Both the position numbers and the translations under genes were made by a program. Below the pieces are notes generated by a model that was not told the origin of the DNA, did not search any database, and saw only the letters and a program-made list of their open reading frames with translations. Shown in pieces: positions 48,355 to 57,509 of a stretch of DNA of 64,000 nucleotides (position 1 is the first letter of the stretch; each line of letters begins with the position of its first letter). Origin of the DNA: Anaerolineales bacterium (GTDB taxonomy: Bacteria > Chloroflexota > Anaerolineae > Aggregatilineales > UBA2796); contig JABTTZ010000004.1 of the NCBI GenBank assembly GCA_015075625.1, positions 124,001-188,000 of the forward strand, written 5' to 3'.

Positions 48355-50430
48355 ATGACCACCCTTGCTACGAAGCCACCGCGCACCATAGCCGGAAAAC
48401 TGTGGCGCTCCATCGTTGGGAAACCCTTAGCCACGAAAGACCTGCCCCATCAGGCAATCAGCCGTTTTGTGGGGTTGGCAGTATTCGCCTCTGATGCGCT
48501 CTCCAGCACCGCCTACGCCACCGAGGAAATTCTCGTCATCCTCGCCTTCGCGGGGACGGCAATCGGCGCGAACTCCTTTGGAGTCTCCATTCCCATTGCC
48601 ATTTGCATCGCCGTCCTTCTAGCGATTGTGACGATCAGCTACCGCCAGACGATCATGGCATATCCCAACGGTGGTGGAGCGTACATTGTCGCCCGCGATA
48701 ACTTTGGAGAAACCGCTGCGCAGGTGGGTGGGGCAGCACTGCTCACCGATTACATTCTGACTGTCGCCGTGAGCATCAGTGCGGGAGTGGCGCAGATTGT
48801 CTCCGCCGTGCCAACCTTATCGCCCTATCGCGTCCAGATTGCGGTAGCGGTGATCGTCCTCATGACGCTGATGAATCTGCGCGGCGTGAAGGAATCCGGG
48901 CGGGTATTCGCCGTCCCCACTTATTTCTTCGTCAGCATGGCATTCCTCATGCTCATCGTCGGCGGGATCAGCGCGGCAAGCGGCAACTTGGGAATGATGC
49001 AGCCCTGTGCCGAGGGGTTACGAACCCCCGGTTGTGTGGAAGTCGTTCATTACGCTTTGATCGAGCCATTGACATTGTTTTTGATTCTGCGAGCGTTTTC
49101 CTCTGGGTGTACCGCGCTCACCGGGATTGAGGCGATCAGCAACGGGATCACTGCTTTCAAAGACCCCAAAAGCAAGAACGCCGCTGCCACCCTCGTTGCC
49201 ATGTCAACGATCCTGATCACCCTGTTTATTGGGTTTACCTTGTTGGCAAATGCTGTCCATGCCTTCCCTTCACATCAAGAAACCGTCATTTCTCAAATGG
49301 CGCGGGGGGTCTACGGGCAAGGGCATGTTTTGTATTTTGCCACCTTGCTTGGCACAACGCTGATCCTGTTAATGGCGGCAAACACCAGCTATGCCGATTT
49401 CCCGCGTTTGGCGGCGCTGATTGCCGGAGATGGCTTCCTCCCCCGTCACCTCACGATTCGCGGCTCGCGGCTGGTCTATTCCGTTGGGATTGCCACCTTA
49501 GGTTTGTTCTCAATTTTGCTGGTCGTCTTTCTAAACGCCCAGACCAGCGCCCTCATTCCGCTCTATGCCATTGGGGTGTTTCTCAGTTTTACCCTCTCAC
49601 AATCGGGGATGGTCGTCCGTTACCGCAAGATTGCACGCATGATGAAACGGGGCATCCTCACCCCAGAGCAACCGGTGAAAACAAGATCGAGCGTCCTAGC
49701 GTATGATCCTCATTGGCGCATTCAAATTGTAGTGAGCGGATTAGGCGCCGTGTGTACGTTCTTCGTTATGCTCATCTTTGCCGTGACGAAGTTTTCCTCT
49801 GGGGCGTGGTTGGTCGTGTTTTTAATCCCCACTTTAGTAGCGGTTTTCTTTCGTATCCACAACCACTACAAAGAGGTGGCAAAGCAGCTTTCCGCACAAG
49901 GGCGGCAGTTGGATCGCAGCCACCATGTTGTTTCGACGGTGCTGCTCATTGATGATGTTCACATTGGAACGCTGCGCCTTGTAGAGTATGCCCGCTCACT
50001 GGGGACGCCCTGGACAGCACTGCACATCGCACTCAGCGAGGATCGCGTTGACATAGTGAAGAAAAAGTGGGCGGATCGCATTGGTGGCGAAGATTTAGAT
50101 AAGTTGGTGGTCATCGAGTCTCCCTTTCGCCACCTTGTTGAACCGATCCGCGAGTATGTTACGGCCGAGCGGAATAAGCACCCCGATGGCTATGTGAATG
50201 TAATTATGGGACACCTCGTCATGGATAGCGCATGGGAGCAGGTGCTGCACCAAAACAGTGCCTATATCTTCAGCTTAGGGTTGCAGAACATTGATCACGT
50301 CGTTGTGACTACTGTCCCTTACCAACTGCGCATCGAAAATGGGAACGGGCATGGGAAGGGCAACGGCAATGGGCATGGGAAAGATGCACCCAATGCTGCA
50401 CCGAGCAATGCCTCTCAAGAGACACCTTAG
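48355..50430 (+). CDS. APC-superfamily permease, KimA-like (putative K+ importer)
   Basis: 691 residues. About 12 membrane helices in the first 480 residues, starting with FVGLAVFASDALSSTAYATEEILVILA, a motif typical of KimA (YdaO) potassium importers, and YPNGGGAYIVARDNFGE. The cytoplasmic C-terminal region (about 520-650: VVSTVLLIDDVHIGTLRLVEYARSL to IDHVVVTTVPYQL) resembles the regulatory domain of KimA. The protein ends in a Gly/Asn/His-rich tail, GNGHGKGNGNGHGKD, that is not usual in the family and could bind a metal. K+ import is inferred by similarity; amino-acid transport is the alternative. No c-di-AMP (ydaO) riboswitch was found upstream. Confidence 0.85.
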   Translation: MTTLATKPPRTIAGKLWRSIVGKPLATKDLPHQAISRFVGLAVFASDALSSTAYATEEILVILAFAGTAIGANSFGVSIPIAICIAVLLAIVTISYRQTIMAYPNGGGAYIVARDNFGETAAQVGGAALLTDYILTVAVSISAGVAQIVSAVPTLSPYRVQIAVAVIVLMTLMNLRGVKESGRVFAVPTYFFVSMAFLMLIVGGISAASGNLGMMQPCAEGLRTPGCVEVVHYALIEPLTLFLILRAFSSGCTALTGIEAISNGITAFKDPKSKNAAATLVAMSTILITLFIGFTLLANAVHAFPSHQETVISQMARGVYGQGHVLYFATLLGTTLILLMAANTSYADFPRLAALIAGDGFLPRHLTIRGSRLVYSVGIATLGLFSILLVVFLNAQTSALIPLYAIGVFLSFTLSQSGMVVRYRKIARMMKRGILTPEQPVKTRSSVLAYDPHWRIQIVVSGLGAVCTFFVMLIFAVTKFSSGAWLVVFLIPTLVAVFFRIHNHYKEVAKQLSAQGRQLDRSHHVVSTVLLIDDVHIGTLRLVEYARSLGTPWTALHIALSEDRVDIVKKKWADRIGGEDLDKLVVIESPFRHLVEPIREYVTAERNKHPDGYVNVIMGHLVMDSAWEQVLHQNSAYIFSLGLQNIDHVVVTTVPYQLRIENGNGHGKGNGNGHGKDAPNAAPSNASQETP

Positions 50431-50443
50431 AGCGGCGGGATTG

Positions 50444-50469
50444 CCCGGATGCCTCAGGAGGCGTCCGGG
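50444..50469 (+). terminator. R2-type hairpin after the KimA-like gene
   Basis: CCCGGATGCC-TCAGGA-GGCGTCCGGG, a 10-bp stem with one G-T, beginning 14 nt after the stop codon. No T-tract follows, so as a terminator it would be atypical; it also fits the R2 repeat family. Confidence 0.5.
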
Positions 50470-50697
50470 TGCAGGGCGGCATTCGTTCCTTCTCTTGTTG
50501 CCGAAAAGAGGACAATAGGGCGAGGGTGGATTGCTAAGCTGCGTAGGGGTGGTCAGCCTTAGCCCGACGGTTTCGCATTGGATGTGTGTAGGTATGCTGT
50601 GGCGCAAACGAGCAAGGTAAGGGGCGTGCTTAAAGAACGCCCCAATGGGCGGGAAAAACCGAGGCAGCGATCTCTGTGCGGGTGAGGATTGCAGTAC
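50470..50697. other. Intergenic stretch without recognised features
   Basis: Between an R2 hairpin and R3 copy C. I see no gene, promoter or stable hairpin of note. Confidence 0.4.
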
Positions 50698-50846
50698 CCT
50701 CTCTGGCTGAAGGGCAACTAGCCTTCTTACAAGAAGTATGGGCGGAGTTGTTTTATCCTTGATCACCACAGCCTGCCGCAATCCAGAAGTACAGCGTGAT
50801 GAGTAGGCATGTCAAGCAATAAGGGGCAATCTCCTTGAACAATGCC
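50698..50846 (+). repeat. R3 element, copy C
   Basis: About 149 bp. Starts ATTGCAGTACCCT like the others, keeps CCTTCT-TAC-AAGAAG and the right-end block AAGGGGCAATCTCCTTGAA. The first stem is partly degenerate (CTGGCTG against CAACTAG). It is the most diverged copy. Confidence 0.78.
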
Positions 50847-50923
50847 CTAGATAGCTAAACTGCCCCTTGCCAAAGATGCGGGCAGTGAAAGTCGCGGCAT
50901 ACTCCGCAAATGCTTGCGCCTTG

Positions 50924-51847
50924 CTACTTTTTCCCGCTGGTTGTTAAGGTGCGCTTGAAAATCTCCTCTTGCTGCTGGCGGAGCTTCTCATTGGCGCTGC
51001 GCTTGTTCTCGCGCTTGCGTTTGTCTTGTTTGCTTCCCGCCGCCACATTTGCTAACGCTTTTTCCACTTCGGGGAAGGCGTCGTCCGTCTTTGCCATAGC
51101 ACGGCGCAGGGCAATCTCAAAGGCGCTCAGGGGTTTTTCAGAGGGCGTTTCTTCAACGGGCATTTCAATCTTTTCTTCCAACGCCTTCAGGCTGAGGTCG
51201 ATCTGCTTCTTGCCCTTGTTCAGCTTGATCACCTTTGCCGTCACCGTATCGCCTACTTTGACGATTTCTTCCGGCGAACTGACATAGCCGCTGGCAAGCT
51301 CGGAAACATGCACCATGCCGGGGCGTTCTGCGCCAATATCGACAAACGCGCCAAATTTCTCCAAGCGCACCACCGTGCCGCTGTAGGTTTGCCCAATGGC
51401 AAGTTCGTTCCACAACAAACCGGGCATTTCGATCATGGTTAGGTCAAGGCGTTCGGCGTTTGTGTCAACCTTGCGCACCCATACCGTCACTTCTTGCCCA
51501 ACAGTCAGCGCGTCGTTCACATTCTTTACAGGCTCTTCCCGAATCTGGGAAATGTGAACCAACCCATCGACACCCACCCCGACATCAACAAATGCGCCAA
51601 AGAGTTCAAGGCGCGTCACTTTGCCTTGCAACTTTGCTTTTGTCTTTAATTCGGCAAGGGGAGAAACAGATGTGGTTTCAGTGAGGGGTTCAGCGACAGT
51701 CTGTGTGGTCGTCTCAGTGGTTGTCTCAGCGGCGGTTGCTAGTGGCATCTCCACAACCGCTTCCCGGGTTACTTCCGGGGCGGCTTCTGCCACAGGCGCA
51801 GAGAGTTCCGTGTCCACCGGGGTGGGGACGTCGTGTTCTGCGGTCAT
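50924..51847 (-). CDS. S1 RNA-binding domain protein (two S1 domains)
   Basis: 307 residues from ATG 51847 (AAGGAG at 8 nt). A Thr/Ala/Glu-rich leader of about 65 residues is followed by two S1 beta-barrels: residues about 73-142 (GKVTRLELFGAFVDVGVGVDGLVHISQI) and about 155-225 (GTVVRLEKFGAFVDIGAERPGMVHVSEL). A highly charged tail ends the protein (SKQDKRKRENKRSANEKLRQQQ). It is shorter than ribosomal protein S1 (four to six repeats), so it is a separate RNA-binding protein, perhaps a regulatory or ribosome-associated factor as in YugI-like proteins. Confidence 0.88.
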   Translation of the reverse strand: MTAEHDVPTPVDTELSAPVAEAAPEVTREAVVEMPLATAAETTTETTTQTVAEPLTETTSVSPLAELKTKAKLQGKVTRLELFGAFVDVGVGVDGLVHISQIREEPVKNVNDALTVGQEVTVWVRKVDTNAERLDLTMIEMPGLLWNELAIGQTYSGTVVRLEKFGAFVDIGAERPGMVHVSELASGYVSSPEEIVKVGDTVTAKVIKLNKGKKQIDLSLKALEEKIEMPVEETPSEKPLSAFEIALRRAMAKTDDAFPEVEKALANVAAGSKQDKRKRENKRSANEKLRQQQEEIFKRTLTTSGKK

Positions 51848-51971
51848 GATGTCAACTCCTTGTCTCATTTGATGGGGGGGATTTTCTGGTTTTGGTTCAG
51901 TTTGTTTTGGGTAGAAAAGTGATGTGTGTTAGGATTTTACACCTGTGTTCGATGAAGATCAACCGCAAAAA

Positions 51972-52000
51972 TTGCCGACCCCACCTATCGTCGGTACAAT
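51972..52000 (+). promoter_or_regulatory. Promoter of the winged-helix pair operon
   Basis: TTGCCG (51972-51977), 17-nt spacer, TACAAT (51995-52000), 67 nt before the TTG start at 52067. Confidence 0.6.
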
Positions 52001-52066
52001 AGCCTACACGACTTTCAGAGATTTCAGACAACTTCGTTCACCAATTGCATCGTGGAGTAGCCGCCG

Positions 52067-53635
52067 TTGCCAGTTTCTGCACAACCGACGACGTGGGATA
52101 ATTTTCGCCTTACCCGCGCCGATCTCGATCACCTATTTTCACGTTTCCTTGAAGGGGAGACCCCGCTCACCATCCGCGAACTTGCCCTCAGCCTGATCGA
52201 TTATCGCTTAAAGGATGCCGAAGATACCCTTCGCCACCAGATTAAAAAGGCAGAACTCTTTCAGCCCCGTCATACCTATATGGTAGGGCAACAGCTTGTT
52301 TTTCCTGCCCAAGCCTTTGCCATGGGCAAGGTCGTTGCTGAGCGTGCCGGCAACAACCCCGAACACGGACCGTTCACCGTCATTGAGGTGGAGTTTGAAT
52401 CAGGCAAGCGCCGTGAATATGCCAGCGCTATCACCACTCCGCACCGCCTGAACAACGACGACGGCATCGAAACCTACCTCCGCCAGCGCCGACCCTCTGT
52501 TGAATCCATTTTTGAGGATTATGGGGAAGCGATTATGGAGGAAATTGAAGCCGGTCTGGTTGAGGAAGCCGATGCGGTCTCCATAAGCAATACGTGGTTT
52601 TTGCGCTCTCTGTTGGCGGAAGTCAATGTGGGGCATTTGCACCTTGCCGAGGCGGTCATTGATCTTGCCGGCGGAGCGCCTCTGCCAACGGTGGAAATTT
52701 TGGAACAGGTTGATATTGCCCCCAATATTCCGGCTGCCCTGCGTGAGTTTTCGCTCAGCGTTGCCCTTGCCCAAGATGAGCGCTTCGATAATGTTGGCGC
52801 GGTGGGACACGCCCGTTGGTTCTTGCGCCGGCTTGCCCCGCCAGAGGTGAACCGCATCCCCCCCCGTTTGGAATACCAGCCAGAGCCGTACAATCCTGCC
52901 TCACTTACCGATGAACTGCGGATGCTCGAAGCTGAACTGACGGACGAATATTCGCCCGCCCCCGCCCCAGAGGGGGTAGTGACCGATGTCACCTCATACC
53001 TGATCTACCCTCACCGCCGGACGGGATCGCTTGGCTTGAGCGCGGCATTGGCGAAACTGCTCCCTGTCTCCGAAGAATCGCCGCGCATTTTGCTGACGAT
53101 GATCGATGGGCAGACGAATCAACCCTTTCCTGTCTGGGTTCTGCGTGATGCGAAATACCTGTACGGGCTAAGCGACTTTTACCGTCGCAACCGCCTCCCT
53201 GTGGGCGGCTCTGTGTCTATCCGCAAAACGAACGAGCCGCTCAGTTTTGTGATCAACTTCAAAGCGCACAAAGCACGCACAGAATACATTCGGCTGGCGA
53301 TTCCCAAAGAGGGGAAACTTCGTTTTGATAACTTTAAGCGCTCCATAGGTGCAGATTACGATGAACTCTTAATTTTGGGCGCAGAGGACATTGATGGGGT
53401 GGACGAGGTGTGGTCGCAAATGCGTTCCCGCCGCCGCAAGCTGGTGGAGATTATGATCGACCTGATCCCCGAATTGGGGCGGCTTAACCCGCAGAACGCT
53501 GTTCATGCCAAGACTCTCTACAGCGCGGTCAATGTCCTCCGCCGCTGCCCGCCGGGACCGATCTTTGCCGCTCTAGCCACGCGCCCGGAATTTTCCCATG
53601 TGGGTGGACCTTATTGGCGGCTCTCAGAAGGATAG
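52067..53635 (+). CDS. Unknown protein with two winged-helix-like modules
   Basis: 522 residues from a TTG start with GGAG about 10 nt upstream. I recognise no established family. Two segments end in the same pattern: ALAQDERFDNVGAVGHARWFLRRL (about 227-250) and LATRPEFSHVGGPYWRL (about 502-518). Both resemble the C-terminal strand of HARE-HTH winged helices (DGRF-x-x-LG-x-x-x-WGLR in RNA polymerase delta). Between them is a beta-rich region (LPVGGSVSIRKT, LSFVINFKAHKARTEYIRL). The N-terminal region is helical. It is probably cytoplasmic and nucleic-acid binding; this is inference. A 438-bp gene of similar style follows 7 nt later. Confidence 0.6.
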   Translation: MPVSAQPTTWDNFRLTRADLDHLFSRFLEGETPLTIRELALSLIDYRLKDAEDTLRHQIKKAELFQPRHTYMVGQQLVFPAQAFAMGKVVAERAGNNPEHGPFTVIEVEFESGKRREYASAITTPHRLNNDDGIETYLRQRRPSVESIFEDYGEAIMEEIEAGLVEEADAVSISNTWFLRSLLAEVNVGHLHLAEAVIDLAGGAPLPTVEILEQVDIAPNIPAALREFSLSVALAQDERFDNVGAVGHARWFLRRLAPPEVNRIPPRLEYQPEPYNPASLTDELRMLEAELTDEYSPAPAPEGVVTDVTSYLIYPHRRTGSLGLSAALAKLLPVSEESPRILLTMIDGQTNQPFPVWVLRDAKYLYGLSDFYRRNRLPVGGSVSIRKTNEPLSFVINFKAHKARTEYIRLAIPKEGKLRFDNFKRSIGADYDELLILGAEDIDGVDEVWSQMRSRRRKLVEIMIDLIPELGRLNPQNAVHAKTLYSAVNVLRRCPPGPIFAALATRPEFSHVGGPYWRLSEG

Positions 53636-53642
53636 GTGGTTC

Positions 53643-54080
53643 GTGGATAACCCTGTACGCATCAGTGAGCGGCTGAAACCAACGCTGAACACGAAATTTC
53701 ACATTGATTACACCTGGTGGGAGCGCGACGAGCGGGACTTACGTAGTTCGCTGATCAGCCAACTGCTCCCCGAACAGCGCAGCCAGTTTGAATCGCTGAA
53801 AGACGAACCAGAGATTGATTTCATCGATCCAAACACGGGTGAAGTCCGCCGCGTGGATGCCCTTCAGCAGGCGTTGGCGAAAGCCGCCCAAGATCCCAAT
53901 TTCATCACCGACCGGATGACCATTGTCGATGCTGTTTTTCGCCTGTTTATCGCCAACGGAAACACTCCACTAACGCCATTGGAGATTGCCGAGCAGACGA
54001 GACGTTCGGCGGCAACCATCCTGAAAACCTTTGCCGGAACTACCGTTTACAAAGGGATTCGCCCTCTGATTGAGGGCTGA
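53643..54080 (+). CDS. Unknown protein with C-terminal helix-turn-helix-like region, partner of the upstream gene
   Basis: 145 residues from GTG 53643, with AGGATAGGTGG in the Shine-Dalgarno position. The first half contains KFHIDYTWWERDERDLRSSL and a hydrophilic FIDPNTGEVRRVDALQQAL. The end, NGNTPLTPLEIAEQTRRSAATILKTFAG, looks like a winged-helix recognition segment, as in transcriptional regulators. It begins 7 nt after the 522-residue gene stops, so the pair is co-expressed and may form one complex. No family recognised. Confidence 0.62.
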   Translation: MDNPVRISERLKPTLNTKFHIDYTWWERDERDLRSSLISQLLPEQRSQFESLKDEPEIDFIDPNTGEVRRVDALQQALAKAAQDPNFITDRMTIVDAVFRLFIANGNTPLTPLEIAEQTRRSAATILKTFAGTTVYKGIRPLIEG

Positions 54081-54107
54081 GACCAATCACCCATAGGACA
54101 AGCTTAC

Positions 54108-55334
54108 GTGGCGAGTTCACGACGGCGGCATGTCACCCCCCACACCGAACCCCCAAAGGGGGAAGGTACGCCCAAGCGAGCGGCGCATTGGTATCACCCT
54201 GCCATCCCTCACCAGCCGCCCCCAGAAGCAGACGACGGCGATCCTCATCGCGGACGCGCCCGCGAACGACTCCGCCGCCGCCAAGAAGACCGCCACCTTC
54301 CCCAAGTCGAATGGACATGGGGCGTCATTGCCCTCGCTGTTGTTGGCGCTCTTGCCGTGATTGCCCTTCTCTTGTTGACGGTGACGAATACCCCTGACCG
54401 CGCTGGGGGGGTCAGCAGCACCGCCGCCAGCGGTGAGACGCCCACTCCGGGCGGCTTGCAGGCTGTGCCAGTGGAGCTTTTGCCAACCGTTGAGATCAAG
54501 ACCTTTAACGGCACTCAGCGCCTCACCATCCTGTTGATGGGCTTGGACAAACGCCCTGGCGAGGAAGGGCGCGGCTTCCGCTCCGATACGATGATGATCC
54601 TCAGCCTTGACCCGACCAGTGGACGGCTGAGTATGTTGAGCATCCCCCGTGATATTTATGTCCCTATTCCGCTCTCTGGCGAAACCGAGATGCGCCCGAT
54701 CAACACCGCCTATGTTTTGGGCGAACTTCGCCGTCCGGGATATGGACCCGGCTTGGCGGCAGAGACGGTGGAATACAACTTTGGGATCAAGATCGATTAT
54801 TATGTTGTCCTTTCCTTTGAGTCCGTGATCTACCTTGTGGACGCTATTGGGGGGATTGATATTGATGTTCCCACCGAGATCGATGATCCCGAATTCCCCG
54901 ATTTCTACACCTATGGCTACGATCCGCTCTACATCCCCGCCGGACGTATTCACATGGATGGCGTGCTAGCGCTCAAATATGCCCGCACCCGCCACCAAAC
55001 GAGTGATTTTGACCGCGCCCGCCGCCAACAGCAAGTGATCCTTGCCCTGCGCGAACGGGCGACAAAAGCCGAGGTCTTAGCTGCCCTCGTGCCGCGCATC
55101 CCCGAAATGTGGGGCGAGGTGAGCAAAGGCATCCTCACCGATCTGCCTTTCGATCAACTGCTGAGTATTGGCTGGTTTGTCAAAGATATACCGCTCACCA
55201 ACCTCCATCGGGGGGCAGTAGATGGTCCATACATTCGGGCGCTGATGCAAGGCGGATACTCCATCCTCACGGTGAATCGGGAGACGATTAGCACGCTGAT
55301 GCTGGAGGTTTTTGGGGAAAATTATAGCCAGTAA
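54108..55334 (+). CDS. LCP (LytR-CpsA-Psr) family cell-wall glycopolymer ligase
   Basis: 408 residues from GTG 54108. A Pro/Arg-rich cytoplasmic segment (about 1-68), one membrane helix (about 70-92, GVIALAVVGALAVIALLLLTV), then the extracellular LCP domain (about 130-340): LTILLMGLDKRPGEEGRGFRSDTMMILSL, SIPRDIYVPIP, INTAYVLGE, and the closing LKYARTRHQTSDFDRARRQQQV. Conserved Arg and Asp residues bind pyrophosphate-linked polyprenyl glycans, which LCP enzymes attach to peptidoglycan or other acceptors. Follows the winged-helix pair by 27 nt. Confidence 0.93.
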   Translation: MASSRRRHVTPHTEPPKGEGTPKRAAHWYHPAIPHQPPPEADDGDPHRGRARERLRRRQEDRHLPQVEWTWGVIALAVVGALAVIALLLLTVTNTPDRAGGVSSTAASGETPTPGGLQAVPVELLPTVEIKTFNGTQRLTILLMGLDKRPGEEGRGFRSDTMMILSLDPTSGRLSMLSIPRDIYVPIPLSGETEMRPINTAYVLGELRRPGYGPGLAAETVEYNFGIKIDYYVVLSFESVIYLVDAIGGIDIDVPTEIDDPEFPDFYTYGYDPLYIPAGRIHMDGVLALKYARTRHQTSDFDRARRQQQVILALRERATKAEVLAALVPRIPEMWGEVSKGILTDLPFDQLLSIGWFVKDIPLTNLHRGAVDGPYIRALMQGGYSILTVNRETISTLMLEVFGENYSQ

Positions 55335-55440
55335 GATTGGGGGGTTCCGTATTCGCTGGTTGGGAATGTGGATTCCGACGTGAGTAGCCCTAGCCGGTGA
55401 CAAGTGCGATGGTTTGGGGTGGCATAATCTCCCCAACAGC

Positions 55441-55507
55441 GATTCCCCCTTTTCCCTGTGAGAGAAGGGGGAATCACGTTTTGAGGGGGATGAGGTTGCC
55501 CCCTCAA
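55441..55507. terminator. Two perfect hairpins between LCP and pdxS
   Basis: GATTCCCCCTT with AAGGGGGAATC (11 bp, 55441-55451 and 55465-55475), then TTGAGGGGG with CCCCCTCAA (9 bp, 55481-55489 and 55499-55507). They lie between convergent genes and are G/C-tract repeats; a bidirectional terminator role is plausible. Confidence 0.55.
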
Positions 55508-55511
55508 GCGC

Positions 55512-56429
55512 TTACCAACCGCGTCCAGCGATCTTTTCCCCTTCGGACATACCCGACACATTAATACCGACCATCGGCTCGCCCAAATTTTGGCTGACCT
55601 CTGCCAAAATCTTCGGATCGTTGTAGTGTGTCACCGCTTGGACAATTGCTTTCGCCCGCTTTGCCGGATCGCCGCTCTTGAAAATGCCGCTCCCCACAAA
55701 GACGCCATCGACGCCCAACTGCATCATCAGTGCCGCATCTGCCGGCGTTGCCACGCCCCCCGCCGCAAAGTTGACAACGGGCAAACGCCCCGCCTTCGCC
55801 ACCTCGGAAACAAGCGCGTAGGGGGCTTGAATGTCCTTCGCATAGGTGAACAATTCGTCCTCATCCATTGCCGTCAGCTTGCGAATCTCGCGCAGGACGG
55901 CACGGGCATGACGCACCGCCTCTACAACATCGCCTGTCCCCGCCTCGCCCTTCGTGCGCAGCATTGCCGCACCTTCGCCAATCCGCCGCAAGCCTTCGCC
56001 TAAATTTCGGCAGCCGCAAACAAAGGGGACGCGAAATTTATGCTTGTTCACATGGTTTTCCTCGTCGGCGGGCGTCAACACCTCTGATTCATCAATGTAA
56101 TCAATGCCGATTGCCTCTAAAATTTGCGCCTCCACAAAATGCCCAATGCGGCATTTCGCCATGACGGGGATGCTCACCGCTTCCATAATTTTGAGGATCA
56201 TCGAGGGGTCGCTCATCCGTGCCACGCCGCCATCTTTGCGAATATCGGCGGGGACGCGCTCAAGGGCCATCACCGCGCAGGCGCCGGCATCCTCGGCAAT
56301 TTTCGCTTGGTCAGGGTTGACCACATCCATAATCACCCCGCCCTTGAGCATCTGTGCCAAGCCGCGATTCAGCATAAGCTGATCGGCTGGCTCATGCCCA
56401 TTGTGGTGTCCATTCGTCTGCGTTTCCAT
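55512..56429 (-). CDS. pdxS: Pyridoxal 5'-phosphate synthase lyase subunit PdxS
   Basis: 305 residues. The characteristic start of the barrel is [32 protein letters not shown], followed by [26 protein letters not shown] with the catalytic Lys, and [24 protein letters not shown] near the end. PdxS makes pyridoxal phosphate from ribose 5-phosphate, glyceraldehyde 3-phosphate and ammonia; the ammonia comes from PdxT, whose gene is not in this window. A short His/Gly-rich N-terminal segment (NGHHNGHE) precedes the fold. Cytoplasmic dodecamer in the family. Confidence 0.96.
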   Translation of the reverse strand: METQTNGHHNGHEPADQLMLNRGLAQMLKGGVIMDVVNPDQAKIAEDAGACAVMALERVPADIRKDGGVARMSDPSMILKIMEAVSIPVMAKCRIGHFVEAQILEAIGIDYIDESEVLTPADEENHVNKHKFRVPFVCGCRNLGEGLRRIGEGAAMLRTKGEAGTGDVVEAVRHARAVLREIRKLTAMDEDELFTYAKDIQAPYALVSEVAKAGRLPVVNFAAGGVATPADAALMMQLGVDGVFVGSGIFKSGDPAKRAKAIVQAVTHYNDPKILAEVSQNLGEPMVGINVSGMSEGEKIAGRGW

Positions 56430-56550
56430 TGGTTTCTATCTTTCTTCGTCAAGCGGATAATGATTGAAGGTGATCATAAACGAACCGCGCTATTCCTTCT
56501 AAGTCCAAGTAAGTCCAGAGGGGCAAGGCGGGCTGCCACCGGATACTCGT

Positions 56551-57486
56551 TCACTGCTGCACCGCCCGCCACACGGCATCCAACGCGATCAGGGCGGAGA
56601 GGTCGTGGACGCCGTAGCCCGTTGTAAAGGCACGCGGCTGCCGCCAATCGTAAGCATAGAAGTTCGTCAGGTGAATTCGATCCGTCCACAAGCCGCGTCC
56701 GGGAATCGTCCCTGCCAGGAGATCAAAATCCCACAGGGGAATGCTGTATTCCTTCGCCACTTGGCGCATCACATCGTTGTAGGCGTCGCTCCCCTCGTGG
56801 CGGTCTGCCTTCGTCCCGATGATGGGGATCACCCCCTGTTGGATGCAGTATTCAACAATGCGCCGAAAGTTCCCCAAAATGTATTCTGCCGTTGCCGTCT
56901 CGTTAGAGCCAATACGGATGAAGATTACGATGGGGTTTTTCCGCCGCAATTCACAGGGTAAAACACCCTCATCGCCACGACAGTAGCGGGCGTCCGACCA
57001 CGCCGGATCAAAGACCATACTCGTGCGCAAGCCGCGCCGCACCGCCGCACTGTTGTAATCAAACGATCCACGAAATTGGTCAATCGTCGCCTGAAGATAG
57101 CCGTAATCACCGAGATTGTACGCACCCTGCTGGTCAAAGCGCGTCATGAAGTAGGGGTATTCAATTGTGCTGTCGCCTAATTTGGTGAAGGCATTCGCAT
57201 TCCGTCCAGCGGCAAGCCCTTGCTCATAGATCACCCGCACGTTGCGGATTACCTCCGGAGGCATCATCACAAACAAGCCCGCCGAAAGCCCGTTCACCGT
57301 CACATTCAGCGGGACCGGCGTCTCCGGCGTCAAAATCAGCGGCGAGATGGTCGGAATAAACAACGTTGGCGTCGCCGTTGCCCTATCGGCTGTCCGCCCC
57401 GCCGTAACGCGCCCTGCCCCCACCAGCAAAGCAATGCTTGGGATCACCAACAGGGCAACCGCAAGAATCACCCGCAGCGATTTCAT
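56551..57486 (-). CDS. Exported SGNH/GDSL-type hydrolase-like protein
   Basis: 311 residues from ATG 57486. A signal peptide (MKSLRVILAVALLVIPSIALL...) precedes a Thr/Pro linker. Block I is KLGDSTIEY (catalytic Ser), block III is IRIGSNE, then GVIPIIGTKADRHEG, and block V is WTDRIHLTNFYA with the Asp-x-x-His pair. This is the SGNH fold of lipases, esterases and O-acetyl-polysaccharide esterases. Exported and near glycan genes, a deacetylase of surface polysaccharide is reasonable but unproven. Its start lies just after the LutA-like stop codon. Confidence 0.8.
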   Translation of the reverse strand: MKSLRVILAVALLVIPSIALLVGAGRVTAGRTADRATATPTLFIPTISPLILTPETPVPLNVTVNGLSAGLFVMMPPEVIRNVRVIYEQGLAAGRNANAFTKLGDSTIEYPYFMTRFDQQGAYNLGDYGYLQATIDQFRGSFDYNSAAVRRGLRTSMVFDPAWSDARYCRGDEGVLPCELRRKNPIVIFIRIGSNETATAEYILGNFRRIVEYCIQQGVIPIIGTKADRHEGSDAYNDVMRQVAKEYSIPLWDFDLLAGTIPGRGLWTDRIHLTNFYAYDWRQPRAFTTGYGVHDLSALIALDAVWRAVQQ

Positions 57487-57509
57487 GATCCCAACCTGTT
57501 CAAGGGCGC

